From: Verticillium longisporum
Lineage: Eukaryota; Ascomycota; Sordariomycetes; Glomerellales; Plectosphaerellaceae
NCBI GenBank assembly: GCA_019188255.1
Contig: JAETXT010000003.1
Location: forward strand, 1,240,001-1,304,000
Direction of reading: 5' to 3'
Length of the DNA stretch: 64,000 nucleotides
Positions within the stretch are counted from its first letter, which is position 1. Each line of letters begins with the position of its first letter. Below, piece by piece: positions 54,577 to 64,000 of this stretch. The position numbers and the translations under genes are program-made. Below the pieces are notes generated by a model that saw only the letters and a list, made by a program, of their open reading frames with translations, made no database searches and was not told where the DNA came from.

Positions 54577-55187
54577 TCACTTGCGCGCGGCGCCAAAGTT
54601 GATGCGCTTCTTATTCGGCGCGTGGGATTCGGCCTCGCTGTCCTCCTCGTTCTGCTTCTTATTCTTCTTGCCCTTGCCAGCCGTTGTCGACGTCGGCGTC
54701 GCACCATCCTTGTCCTTGAAGGAGGTAGACATGGGCGTCGGCGCGTGGGACGCGGGGGTCGAACCGACAGATCCAGGCGTCGTGACCTCCTGCACTACGT
54801 GTTAGCCATCTGGCGCCCCCCCCTGGCCTCCGCGACAGGTTGGAAAGAAAGGGTAGGGGTGAAACGTGCACTGCCGGGGCGATAGGAGATGCTGGAGCGC
54901 GAGAAGACGCGGTGCTGCTCCGTGTTGCCCTGCTTGCGGCGCTGGGCGCCGGCGCCGCTGGTGCCCTTGATGTAGTTGTCGAAGCCGGCGATGATGTTGC
55001 CGTGGGGCGTCGAGTCGAGGTAGGCGGCCTCCTTGGTCTCAATGTCGGATTCGATGGCGGCGAGGCGGCGGGCGACCTGGTTGCGCTGCTCGAGCATGGC
55101 CTTGAGCTTGACCTGTTCCTGCTTGTACATTTGCAGGCTCGGCGTGGCGCCGGCGATGCCTGTCGTGGGTGCCACGTTTTCGGCCAT
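54577..55187 (-). CDS. eaf6: NuA4 histone acetyltransferase subunit Eaf6
   Basis: Exons 54872-55187 and 54577-54794 with a 77-nt intron give 177 residues. The junction uses A|TG and reads YRPGMQEVTTPGS. The start chosen is MAENVAPTT; the frame is open to 55310 but the upstream residues do not fit the family. The core motif is an N-terminal coiled coil (MYKQEQVKLKAMLEQRNQVA), then AAYLDSTPHGNIIAGFDNYI, KGTSGAGAQRRK and EQHRVFSRSSISYRP. This is diagnostic of Eaf6, which is shared by NuA4 and related acetyltransferase complexes. The tail is Thr/Ser/Lys-rich and ends KKRINFGAARK, a typical nuclear C-terminus. Confidence 0.93.
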
Positions 55188-56050
55188 GTTGCGCGTCGAT
55201 GATGGGGGGCAGCGGTGCGTCGGTTGCGATGGATGGTGGTGTTTGCGGGTGGGATGCGTTTGGATGATTGATTGACAAGGCGCGTTGGGAGCCTTGTCGA
55301 CGAGTGGCATGGGGGTTCAGTTCAGTTGGTGGGGGTCAACGAAGAAGGTGGGAGGGAGTCTCGATTCCCGATTTTCGATTGCCTGCGCCTTGCTATTGAT
55401 GCTGTTCCTTTTCTTTCCATCATCATGCAACGAACAACATCCCTGCACAGGCAATGCGGACTACAGCCCGGTACGCCGAGCCCATCTCCCGCCGACCTGT
55501 CCCGCCGACCTGTCCAGCCGACACCGTCCCAACAACTGGGCACCTCAGCACCGAGACGCAGAGGCACAGCTCTCTCCAAGGCCCAGAGACATCAGCTCTC
55601 AAAGACCCAGAAGCCGTCACAGCCGATCCCTGAGCTCGTGTTCTGACGCACCATCCAATCAGGTTCCAGAGTCGGCTTTGTTTCGAGAGGTCTCGGCGCC
55701 TGTCATGTTTCAACCCGCCATGGTCTTTTCTTCTCGTCAAACCACCACTGCTGAAAGACAAGACAGACTCGACAGCCGTTTGCTCCGCTGCTCGCCCCCT
55801 TTTCCCACTTCCTTCTCGCCAGCATCCTGTGCCGCCCATCCGCCAGAGGCGCACGACGGCTGATCGTCTGATCGTGACTGGCTGGTACTTGATTTGACCG
55901 CGAGGGAGGAATGCTGCTAGTCGAGACTCCCCTCCGCACCAAGCAGCCACCATGGCTGCGCTTGCACTGCACTGGCACGGGACATCGCTAGACCCTCCTT
56001 GTTCAGGGGGTTAGTGAGCGTCAGGTCAGGCTGGACCTTGCTGAGCTGGG

Positions 56051-56115
56051 AGCCAGCAGCCAGCAGCCAGCAGCCAGCAGCCAGCAACCAGCCGTCAGCA
56101 GCCAGCCGCCAGCAG
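56051..56115. repeat. AGCAGCC tandem repeat
   Basis: Five near-perfect 7-nt AGCAGCC units followed by degenerate copies. Confidence 0.85.
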
Positions 56116-56420
56116 TGAGAGGCTCTCTGCATCGTATAAGACTTCGCCTTGGCCGTTCTGACGATAGTTGTGCTGACCTGACCTGACCGTGTACACCGCC
56201 CCTCGTTTTTCTTGCTAAGCCGCTCTTCTTTTCGTCCGTCTGCCTGCCTGCTTGCCTGTCTTTCGCTCGCTCAGTCGCTCACTCTCCTTCTTCTTCGCTC
56301 CCGTTGTGCTCTGTGCTCACAGGCCGTGCTGGTTCTTCGCTGTTGTTAGGCTGGTTTCTCCAACGGTTACTATCTTACTATCTTTGTTTCGTGTATCAAC
56401 AACATACGTCCGCTCAGCAC

Positions 56421-56427
56421 TATATAA
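56421..56427 (+). promoter_or_regulatory. TATA box of the secreted-protein gene
   Basis: TATATAA about 97 nt before the start codon at 56524, followed by a short leader that ends CCCAAAATG, a good fungal start context. Confidence 0.55.
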
Positions 56428-56523
56428 GGAGACGCTGCCGGTCACTCTCGAGTCACACAAAACCCGAAAGACGTTTAAAACTCCGACATCTGACATCATC
56501 TTCAACATCAACGCTCGCCCAAA

Positions 56524-57198
56524 ATGCATCTCTCTGCTATCCTACCCGCGACTCTGCTCGTCGCTACCGCCCTCGCGGCACCCCTCGCACCGCGCGGCCC
56601 CACCAAAACGACGGCCCCCGACGCTGAGTCCATCATCCTCGCGACGGCGCCCAAGTCGGCATCCTGCGACCCTGCGGCTGACTTCGCCGCCGAGTGCCGC
56701 ACCGCCGCCGAGGCAGCCCCCTACCTCATCAAGGCCTTCAGCGACCACAAGGTCTACGCTCCGGCCGAGATGTCGGCCCTCCTCTCCCTCATCGCCTTTG
56801 AGACGGGCGATCTCAAGTACAACCGCAACCACTTCCCCGCGCCCGGCCGCCCCGGCCAGGGCACTCGCAACCTGCAGATGATCAACTTCAACCTCGCCTA
56901 CGCCCTCGACGTGCCCGAGCTGCGTGCCGAGGCCGAGAGCATCACCGCCGGCGTCGGTGCCGACAGCCTGACCGACGACCAGAAGAACAAGGTCCTCGAG
57001 CTCGTGCTGCCGGACAAGTACTCGTGGGCCTCGGCCGCCTGGTTCCTGACGACCCAGTGCGACGCCAGCGTCCGGGCGGCGCTGCAGTCCGGCAGCCGTG
57101 AGGGACTTGACAAGTATCTGTCCGAGTGCGTCGGTACCGAGGTCACCGACGACAGGGTGGCCTACTGGCAGCGGGCCAAGGATGCGTTTGGCATCTAG
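56524..57198 (+). CDS. Secreted protein of a conserved ascomycete family, function unknown
   Basis: A single exon of 224 residues. Residues 1-19 (MHLSAILPATLLVATALAA) are a signal peptide, followed by a possible APRG pro-site. The mature part has Cys at DPAADFAAECR and near the end (TTQCDAS, LSECVGTE), probably two disulfides. The most conserved-looking block is LSLIAFETGDLKYNRNHFP, then PGQGTRNLQMINFNLAYALD. This block recurs in many fungal secretomes as I recall. The Glu in FETGD sits where a lysozyme-like catalytic Glu could lie, but that is a guess. Strong codon bias and a TATA box suggest high expression. Confidence 0.75.
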   Translation: MHLSAILPATLLVATALAAPLAPRGPTKTTAPDAESIILATAPKSASCDPAADFAAECRTAAEAAPYLIKAFSDHKVYAPAEMSALLSLIAFETGDLKYNRNHFPAPGRPGQGTRNLQMINFNLAYALDVPELRAEAESITAGVGADSLTDDQKNKVLELVLPDKYSWASAAWFLTTQCDASVRAALQSGSREGLDKYLSECVGTEVTDDRVAYWQRAKDAFGI

Positions 57199-57434
57199 GT
57201 ATTTCGCCCGTCAGGACGGGAATCATTGATCGAGGACTTGTGTTGTTTGGGCATTTTTCTCGTCCAACCTTTAAAACTTTCTTCTTCCTCTTCTTCTTCG
57301 CCTTAGCTTATCTAACGGGGCGTGGGGCACGGTAGAATATCAATGACAATGTCTGCTCTGTCCGCGTAAATCCCGTTCCTTTTCCACCGACTATGAATCT
57401 GGTGTTGGCTTCAAAGGAGATATGCTATTCCAAG

Positions 57435-57443
57435 AAAAAAAAA
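57435..57443 (-). terminator. RNA polymerase III terminator of the tRNA gene
   Basis: A run of nine T on the minus strand, starting 7 nt beyond the tRNA 3' end. Confidence 0.75.
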
Positions 57444-57449
57444 GATGCT

Positions 57450-57580
57450 CAGCCACGGGTGGATTCGAACCACCGACCTCCCAGGGGAGAAGATGACCAT
57501 GTATGGCCTTTAGGTCTATGAGAGCGGAAAGGGTTCTAGGAGGAAGAAACCTGGGCGCTCTACCACTGAGCCACGTGGCT
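57450..57580 (-). tRNA. tRNA gene with a long intron, anticodon not resolved
   Basis: The minus strand starts AGCCACG and ends CGTGGCT, a perfect 7-bp acceptor stem, with G as discriminator base. The D arm is TGGCTCAGTGGTAGAGC (A box) and the T arm GGTGGTTCGAATCCACC (B box). The anticodon stem is CCCAG/CTGGG. The gene spans 131 nt, so an intron of about 58 nt sits in the anticodon loop. If the intron follows position 37, as is standard, the anticodon would be UUC; the adjacent UCU reading is also possible, since neither loop has the usual purine at 37. An intron segment (AGAACC) can pair with the anticodon region. A T9 terminator follows. Confidence 0.85.
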
Positions 57581-58255
57581 TTTGCTGTTGGAGGTATGGA
57601 TGATGGTTTACTATCAATCAGAGTCTCTGATCAAGGGCATGCCCGCTCCGTCAGGGTGTCTCGGGCGGATGGGGCTGAATGGTGCAAGGCAAGTCATCCG
57701 GGTACAATCTGCGCCATCGGCTACAGTTGAATCATGCTCTCTCCAGCCGGATGGCCCCCTAATTTGTAAGTGAGGCAAGATGATTGTTGCTGAAATAAAA
57801 ATATTGGGAATACATGTTCGCCGTGAGACCTCTGTGCACATATGGTAGTACGGAAGTGCATGAAAAGAAGGAAATCATACATAACTCTTATGACTATATT
57901 TAAAGTTCGTAATCGGTGTCTTAATCATACTGTGACGTATCCGTCTGTTTACTTACGAGGCTGTTGAGAATAATGATGACTCTATGAGCGATCTCACTTT
58001 GACCAGTACCCTGCTATCGCTCATGATATTCAAACAAAAGTAAATTGGCCGACAGACTTGATCAAGCATTGGACATCTGTCGTCTATGGGCCTTGCAACG
58101 CACCTAATCACACCTCACAGAGAGCTACAATCATCGTAATTGTCTCCCATGTGATGAATCATAGAATTGGGAATAAGACGAGGCTGGCTATTTACACCAA
58201 ATCAGGCCATGCGCATCAAAAACAAACAGCCTCCCTCAGCGACCTGCCCCCGGAT
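57581..58255. other. Intergenic region between the tRNA and the AA9 gene
   Basis: AT-richer DNA with no gene seen. It holds the 5' flank of the tRNA and the 3' flank of the AA9 gene. Confidence 0.5.
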
Positions 58256-59041
58256 CTACTGCAGCGGGGTACAGTCACCATCGCTCGCCCGCCCATTCAG
58301 ATTCGCCGTGTGGTCCTCACACCTGTTCGGCCACGTCACCGGCCCCGGCGCCGAGTAGCTCGTGACAGGCGGCCAGTACAAGTTGATCTTGAGCCCGGGC
58401 TCCTGGCCCGTGTACACGCCGGGGATCTTGACCGTGGGGCCGGGGGTGCCGGTGCCGGATTCCTCGACCTTGATCTGCGCGCAGCCAATGTAGAACTGGG
58501 CGCCGCCGACGTTCTGCGCGGCGTGCAGACCGACGTGCTCGGCGCGCAGGAGGTACTCGCCCGGCGGCGTCTGCGCGGGCAGCGTAAAGGTGAAGTTCTT
58601 GATGCCGATGCTCGCGGGAAAGGGCGCCCAGTCGACGCCCGTGTTGGGGTCGAAGCGGCGCGTTGTCAGGGCGTAAATCTTGGACCAGTCGCCGTCGCCG
58701 ACGTAGTCCTTTGCCGCGCCGGGGGCCTTGGAGAGGTACACGGAGAGGGGCCCCGGGTGGCCGAGGTCGGCGTTGACGGCGAAGCCGAGCTCGTCGCCAG
58801 CCTGGACGGTGCGCGTGGCGGTTCGGGCGCGAATGTCGGCGTTGTTGCCGCCCTGGTTGCATGTCATGGAGGCCGAGGCTACATTCTCAACGGGGCTGTT
58901 TGAGTTGGTCGTCGAGCGCACGTACTGGTACGGGCCTGTGACCTCGCCGTTGACAATGAGGGACTCAAAGTTGTAGTGCGCTGACACGCCTACCAGGGAG
59001 GTGACGGCCGCGGCTAGAAGGGAGGACGTGAGAGAAGTCAT
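58256..59041 (-). CDS. Secreted AA9 lytic polysaccharide monooxygenase (formerly GH61)
   Basis: A single exon of 261 residues. After a 21-residue signal peptide (MTSLTSSLLAAAVTSLVGVSA) the mature protein begins with His (HYNFESLIVNG). That N-terminal His and His95 (ADLGHPGPLSVYL) form the copper histidine brace. The axial Tyr is Y184 and its partner Gln Q182 (GGAQFYIGCAQIKV), and C61-C186 is the conserved disulfide. AA9 enzymes cleave cellulose or related beta-glucans oxidatively and need an electron donor. No carbohydrate-binding module is attached. After the usual PTVKIPGVY ending there is a longer tail (INLYWPPVTSYSAPGPVTWP and two more Cys). This supports growth on plant material. Confidence 0.96.
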   Translation of the reverse strand: MTSLTSSLLAAAVTSLVGVSAHYNFESLIVNGEVTGPYQYVRSTTNSNSPVENVASASMTCNQGGNNADIRARTATRTVQAGDELGFAVNADLGHPGPLSVYLSKAPGAAKDYVGDGDWSKIYALTTRRFDPNTGVDWAPFPASIGIKNFTFTLPAQTPPGEYLLRAEHVGLHAAQNVGGAQFYIGCAQIKVEESGTGTPGPTVKIPGVYTGQEPGLKINLYWPPVTSYSAPGPVTWPNRCEDHTANLNGRASDGDCTPLQ

Positions 59042-60464
59042 CTTGAGCTAGGTGATTATATTTTCGTGTTTTCCTTTTGTGTTCTGAAATCGACAAAAGA
59101 CAGAGGCGAACGTTGAATTTATACTCATGCGTCCCCTACTGAGACGTGATGCTCCCTAGCAAGCTCGCGAACCTCTCTCACACACACACCTCATCAAACC
59201 AAGCTCCAGAGCCAAGGAAACAGCTACACGATACGATCTCGGTACATCGCGGGGTCAACCTTGGTTCTGGGTGTCATCATGCTTCCAACCCCTATCCCAC
59301 CAATCGTGACACATGCAAAGGCATTGACGACCAGCAGATCAGGTTCGTACCCCGGCAGGGCACTTTAACATCAGTCTTCATGAGGCCCAGAAAAGGAAGC
59401 TCATAGTGGCCAAGACATGCCCGAGCACGTGTGACTGCTCGGTGGTGTTGGGCAACGGAGGCTCAGGGTCCGCATGTAAGCTGTCCGGAGCCCAAACACG
59501 TTTGACTGCAGTCACAATAACAACGACCGATACTGACCACGAAGGCCCAGGTTCTAGAGATGTTCTCGATACGTTTCCGACCTGAAAGCCATACATCGGA
59601 TCTGTTGGCGAGGGGTAGCTCGTTGACGAGAAGCAGGGCGTGTTGTGTTACAGTCTGAACCAGCTCGCCACCCCCAGTCTGAGTTGGTTGTTGGCAGTCG
59701 CTGGTTTCATGTGCCCTGCTCCGTGGTAAACAATTTTGCATAGAATAGAATCCACCCAAGGTTTGAGACCATCGGCAGAACTAGTTGGATCATCGATCCA
59801 ACGCAGCTCCGTTGCCGTCAGCCTGCCGTCTTCCACGACCAGTTAAAGAAGCCCTGCTCATCGAATAAGGCTCTCCGCCTCAGTGTGCACCGATGAGGGT
59901 CCTCCCAAAATCTATACAGCACCCCCGGAGACATTCTCGATTTCTTTCGGCTTTCTTTGCTCCGCCGGCCAAGTATCTACTCATCACCTGGTCACGATCA
60001 AAAGCTGACTCGACATCCCACCAAGGCGGCTTTCGAGGCCTCTTGATGAAGGACATGGGACGGCCCTGGGGCAGAAACGCGGGGGACTATGACGTGAGGC
60101 CTCGCCCGGCAATCTATCATGCAGCTGCACCCGCGATGCCAACCATGGATGAAGGGCCGGCAATGCGATGGCTCGCCAGAGGCGGGGTTCGCCTGCAGAG
60201 GCCTGCCTCGGACGTAGCACTCGTCTATTTCGTTCGCTTGTTACTGCAGGTTGCATGTCCTAATTCAAAATCAACGAGCTAGCGGTGGAGTAAGAGGGGA
60301 ATAGATTGAGATTTGTAAATTTCAAGAAGCCTCCCTGGTTTCTAACCAAAATGTCCTAAAAGTTGTGATTGCCTTCCGTTTGATATGGACCGCCTTTTGC
60401 CTCCGTTTCCATGTTTGTCCCCAACTGGAAATATCATCAATTCGTAATGTACATTGGTCTGGCT
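59042..60464. other. Intergenic region between the AA9 gene and the Zn2Cys6 gene
   Basis: Promoter of the AA9 gene on the left and 3' flank of the transcription-factor gene on the right. No gene seen. Confidence 0.5.
59117..59123 (-). promoter_or_regulatory. TATA box of the AA9 gene
   Basis: TATAAAT on the minus strand, 76 nt before the start codon at 59041. Confidence 0.6.
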
Positions 60465-63210
60465 CTACAAGCCAGATGCATTGGGATTAGGATATATGTA
60501 TCCCTTGTTGCCGTTGTTGGGCTGCTGTGCTTGGCTGCTTGGCGCCTGGTCCGGTTGCTGAGGTGCTAGAAAGCCAAAGCCGTTCTCGGCACCCCAATTC
60601 GCGCTTTGCGTGTAACTTTCGAAAGCGTTCTGCATAGCTGTCAGTCACTATTCGGCCTAAACAAAATATGAGTGAACTTACCCAGTCAAAGTTAGCCATG
60701 AGGTCCCCGCCTGCCTCCAGGTTGCCAAACATGGAAAACGGGGACTGCGGCACATTCATGTCAATATCTTGCGGGAAATTGGGCGTCATCCCCGTGCCAC
60801 CCGACATGCCAAAGTCCACGTCGCCAAATGTGGTCTGACTATCGGCTTGCTGCATGCTTGCGAGTACCGCTGCTGTGTTGGGCGTCATGCCGCCGGAGAG
60901 CATACCCAGCGTGACGGCTGCTGAGTGCTCGGGGTGCATGTCCTGAGACGTATCGGCCTCCGCGAACGGATCTGTGCCCTCAGGGATAGGTTCTGATGGC
61001 TCTGGAGACCTAATTTTCTCCAGCATGATCTCGAGAACTTTAGAGGCCTTGAATGCCTCCATGGATGTGTCTGCGAGTCCCTTCCAGACGTCTCTTGTCA
61101 GTTCAAGGTTGCCGATCATGTTCATGCGTTGCTCTGGCGTCCAGAAGAAATCTCCATCTGACTCGCGCCGCTTGCCAGTCTCCCTCTTGTCGACATGCAG
61201 GTCCATGACTACCATCATGGCAGGCAGCAGGAAGTCCTTTGTTGCCGTGGAGCTGATGTACCACTTGACCGATCTCAGCCTTCCATTCGGCTGAGTTTCC
61301 CGATGAAGGGTGGCCAAGTGTTGCAGCGTCACCAACGAGGCCTCTATCGCAGTGCGCCTAGAGTGGGCATATCGTGGGTTTGTTCTCGCCCGCGTCAGGT
61401 ACTTGCGATGCAAAACGCACAGGATCTTCTGGTACAAGATGTCGATACTGAATCTTGCCATCAGCAGGCTTACAGGATCCTGCGATCCTTCCAACGGCGT
61501 CATCTTGAGATGTGGGGGCAATCCCTCCATGATCTCCTGAAGCCTGGCGTCGAACCGAAGAATTTCCTCATAATGAACCTGTCTGCCGACTCTCCCCGTG
61601 ACTTGTATAATGTTGCCCAGCTCAAGACCCAGTCTGCATTTTGCGAGAGCGTAAGCGATCGGCGTGGGCTCCGTTGAGGGGCGCGGTGGTGGCATGATCT
61701 CCGTCTCGGGGCCGAAATCTTCGTCGAAAACATTGCTGGGCAACTCCGTGTCACAATCTTGGTCGTGTATCATTGCTGGCAGGGCCAAGTGCTGTGACAT
61801 GAAGATATCGCTCATCCTGACTGTCGCCCAAACGCGCCGTCGCATTTCCTGTTGTCATCTGTTAGTACCCCTGTACAGAAGCGCACGAGGTTATACGTAC
61901 AGCTTGGAAGGGTGTCAGCGAGGGAAACCACTTGGGGTCCCTATGATAGCCTAATCGAAACGCAACTCTCGTGGTGAGCGAGCCGATAAGCCAGAGTGCC
62001 ATATCGGCATCGAACCGGGCTGAATATTCTCCATTAAGATAGAGAAGCATGGTTTCCAGCGTGTGTTCGACCGGCTTCGTGTAATCCACCTCAAGGAGAC
62101 ATTGTACTGTCCGCGAACGGTACTCAGCAGCCATATCGAGCGCCCTGCCCTTCCACTCAGGTGGTTCGTCGCCAGCTTTGCTGTAACTATGCAGCGCAAG
62201 ACTGAGAACTGCATACAAGCAGCCCAGCCACATCAGAGGGGTTTCATTTGGGTTTTGGAAATGAGATCGAAGTTGCTGTTGGAAGGCTGGCACGTGGACT
62301 ACGGTTAGCGTATTGTCCAGTGAGTTGAAGTATCTTCCGCATAGTGTAAGGATGCTCGTCTTCGATGGTAATCCGGCCCGAATCTGCTCCGGGGACGCTC
62401 GCGACTGTCCAAAGAGAAGGGTCGGACCATCAGATGCGCTTGCTGGTTTGGAATTTCTGACAGTCTCGTAGCCCTTTTCTAATTCCTTCTTGTGGTTGTT
62501 GAAGTACGTCTTGACCTCAGAAATGTCGGCCAAGATGAGATGCCAATGTGCCTGTCCGATATACATGGACTTTCCCTTGTCGTTGTCGACCTTGAGAACT
62601 CCAAGCGACGTAGCTAGACCATCATCGATATCGCTGTCGTCGTCTTCTGCATCGTCCATGCTCGTCTCTGTCTGCTGTTTCGTCAGGGCAGATGTTGATG
62701 GGTCGGTTTCCCCGGGCGTTGTGTTGGCTCGGCTGGAAGAGGACGAAGCGCCTGGAGCAGCACCTGAAGTGGTAACCTCGACGTTACTGCCGTTGTGCAT
62801 CAAGGACAACACCAGTCCTTCCAATCTATCGATGCGATTCTGCATGTCATCGGGGGTCGACGCGCTAGCGGTAGAGGTCTTCTTGCGCGCCGACGGAGTG
62901 GCGTACGAGCATGTCGACACATCCTCGCCCTCTCGTTTGACGCAGTTGCTACATGGGTGGCTTCTATCGCATTTCCTATCATTGAAGAATTAGTCTGAGC
63001 GTCTGAGCATGCTGAGTTGCATTGATCTTCTTACAGTCTGTTCATTCACATGTTAGCTGAGTATTCGCCAGTGGGTGGAGGTGATAATGCTTACTTCCTT
63101 GTCCTGCACGGGTAACAACTCAGTGGAATTCGGTTCCTCTTGCGCACGACACGGAACTGCTCCTCAGGGGAGCGGCCCGAGGAGGATGTCCCTGGCGGTG
63201 TGGGACTCAT
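60465..63210 (-). CDS. Zn2Cys6 transcription factor with fungal-specific middle domain; contains a 3-nt microexon
   Basis: Five exons: 63095-63210, 63035-63037, 61901-62975, 60682-61848 and 60465-60629, giving 841 residues. Exon 1 ends AA, the microexon is ACT and exon 3 begins G. Joined, they encode RTRKLKCDRSHPCSNC. The full cluster CYPCRTRKLKC...CSNC...C has six Cys. A linker helix region follows (MQNRIDRLEGLVLSLM). The Fungal_trans domain lies at about residues 210-520: LCGRYFNSLDNTLTVVHVPA, LWLIGSLTTRVAFRLGYHRD and AEMRRRVWATVRMSDIFMS. The C-terminus is Gln/Met/Gly-rich and probably activating. It binds DNA in the nucleus; target genes are unknown. All introns are 52-59 nt with good branch sites. 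The unspliced frames stop within the intron. Confidence 0.88.
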
Positions 63211-64000
63211 GCTGACAAGATATGGTGGATGAGATCAATGGCGAAACAGTTTGTTGGGTGCCAATGCAATGATCCAGTGGCAGACTGGGGGTGCGGGTGA
63301 GATTGACCGCAAGATGCTCTGCTGACAGGGGAAAATTCGAGTGTGGCCGCCAACTGTGCGCGTCTCGAGAGGGAGACTCGAGAGAAGGGCGCAGTCCGAC
63401 AGCCTGTGCGACTTGATGAATCGCCAAGATCGCTGCAGACCTTTATCTGCCGATGCTGCAGCCCTGAAGTCTTGGGTGATCACGAAACTCGGCGGAGATG
63501 CGCTCGCTGCTGCGGCGATGGTGTCGCTGTCAGGACTGATCTGACAGCCTCGCTGTTGGCCGCTTCAACAAGAATAGGAAGGGGACCGTGTCAGATTGTG
63601 GTCTTGCGACTGCTAAATAAGGCCAGAGTCAATGACTGTGTGTACACAGGCTGTGTGGCTGGCAAAGCGACTGTATGTAAGATGCGATTGGGGCCACGCG
63701 AGGGCAATTGGACTTACATCAGTAAGCTCCCACGGAATCTCCCAAGAAGCACTTGCTCAAATTCAGGAAGCGAAGCAGCGATCTGATAGGTGACTATACG
63801 GAGCAGGGGCCAGTCCTCGGAGTGGTGCGGGGTGATGGTTTTGAAGATGAAGGTTGTGCTCATGGAGAGGAGACGCGACAGATGGGGCACTCAAGAGCGA
63901 TGGCGCGGAAGAAAATATCACGGATAGGCAAGCAGTCCTTGGGTTGGCCTAGGATTGAAAGACGAAAGTCCCTTCAGGCTCGGGGAGATACGACGAGAGA
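63211..64000. other. Upstream region of the Zn2Cys6 gene to the right edge
   Basis: Presumed promoter and 5' leader. The 147-codon plus-strand ORF at 63343-63786 lacks coding bias. No gene seen before the window edge. Confidence 0.45.

Larger units (their letters stand above)
55188..56523. other. Divergent intergenic region between eaf6 and a secreted-protein gene
   Basis: Promoters of both genes. It contains GCCGACCTGTCC direct repeats (about 55493-55517), an AGCAGCC repeat tract and a TATA box, annotated separately. The 176- and 192-codon ORFs here lack coding bias. Confidence 0.5.

Overview
The window reads as nuclear DNA of a filamentous ascomycete, most likely a Sordariomycete. Genes carry short introns (about 50-120 nt) with GT..AG ends and CTRAY-like branch sites. 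Exons show a strong C/G third-base preference. The gene set is typical of Pezizomycotina: Nar1, Ssr4, Eaf6, RanGAP, a subgroup-A GH18 chitinase, an AA9 monooxygenase and a Zn2Cys6 regulator. There are no operons. Intergenic gaps of 0.3-3.5 kb carry low-complexity DNA and a recurring CCTAGGTA/GGTACC-type palindromic repeat.

Layout, left to right. A partial Sch9-type AGC kinase runs off the left edge (minus strand, with a 1.6 kb intron near its start). A long gene-free stretch follows, then a SUZ-domain protein, the cytosolic Fe-S assembly factor Nar1, a secreted Thr/Val-rich protein, a calcineurin-like phosphoesterase, a small four-helix membrane protein and a C2H2 zinc-finger protein (Iec1-like). 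Next come an MDR oxidoreductase, RanGAP, a small hydrophobic ORF, a chitinase, a large acidic GPI-type wall protein, Ssr4 (SWI/SNF-RSC), 6-phosphogluconate dehydrogenase, an RBM42-like RRM protein and a triose-phosphate-translocator-family transporter. The right part holds a GH15 hydrolase, a TAF3-like histone-fold protein, a Dpp5-type secreted peptidase, a Cys-rich GPI-type protein, Eaf6 (NuA4), a secreted protein of unknown function, an intron-containing tRNA, an AA9 LPMO and a Zn2Cys6 transcription factor.

The genes form no metabolic or defence cluster that I can recognise. Three loose themes recur: transcription and chromatin (Iec1-like, Ssr4, TAF3-like, Eaf6, Zn2Cys6), secreted or wall proteins (chitinase, two GPI-type proteins, Dpp5, AA9, two unknowns), and core metabolism or transport (Gnd1, Nar1, RanGAP).

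The two strongest observations are structural. First, six conserved genes contain nine sites where a single G or C appears to be missing. This points to sequence errors more than to gene decay, and automatic gene models here will be broken. Second, the Zn2Cys6 gene needs a 3-nt microexon to encode its zinc cluster. I found no convincing previously undescribed system in the window.
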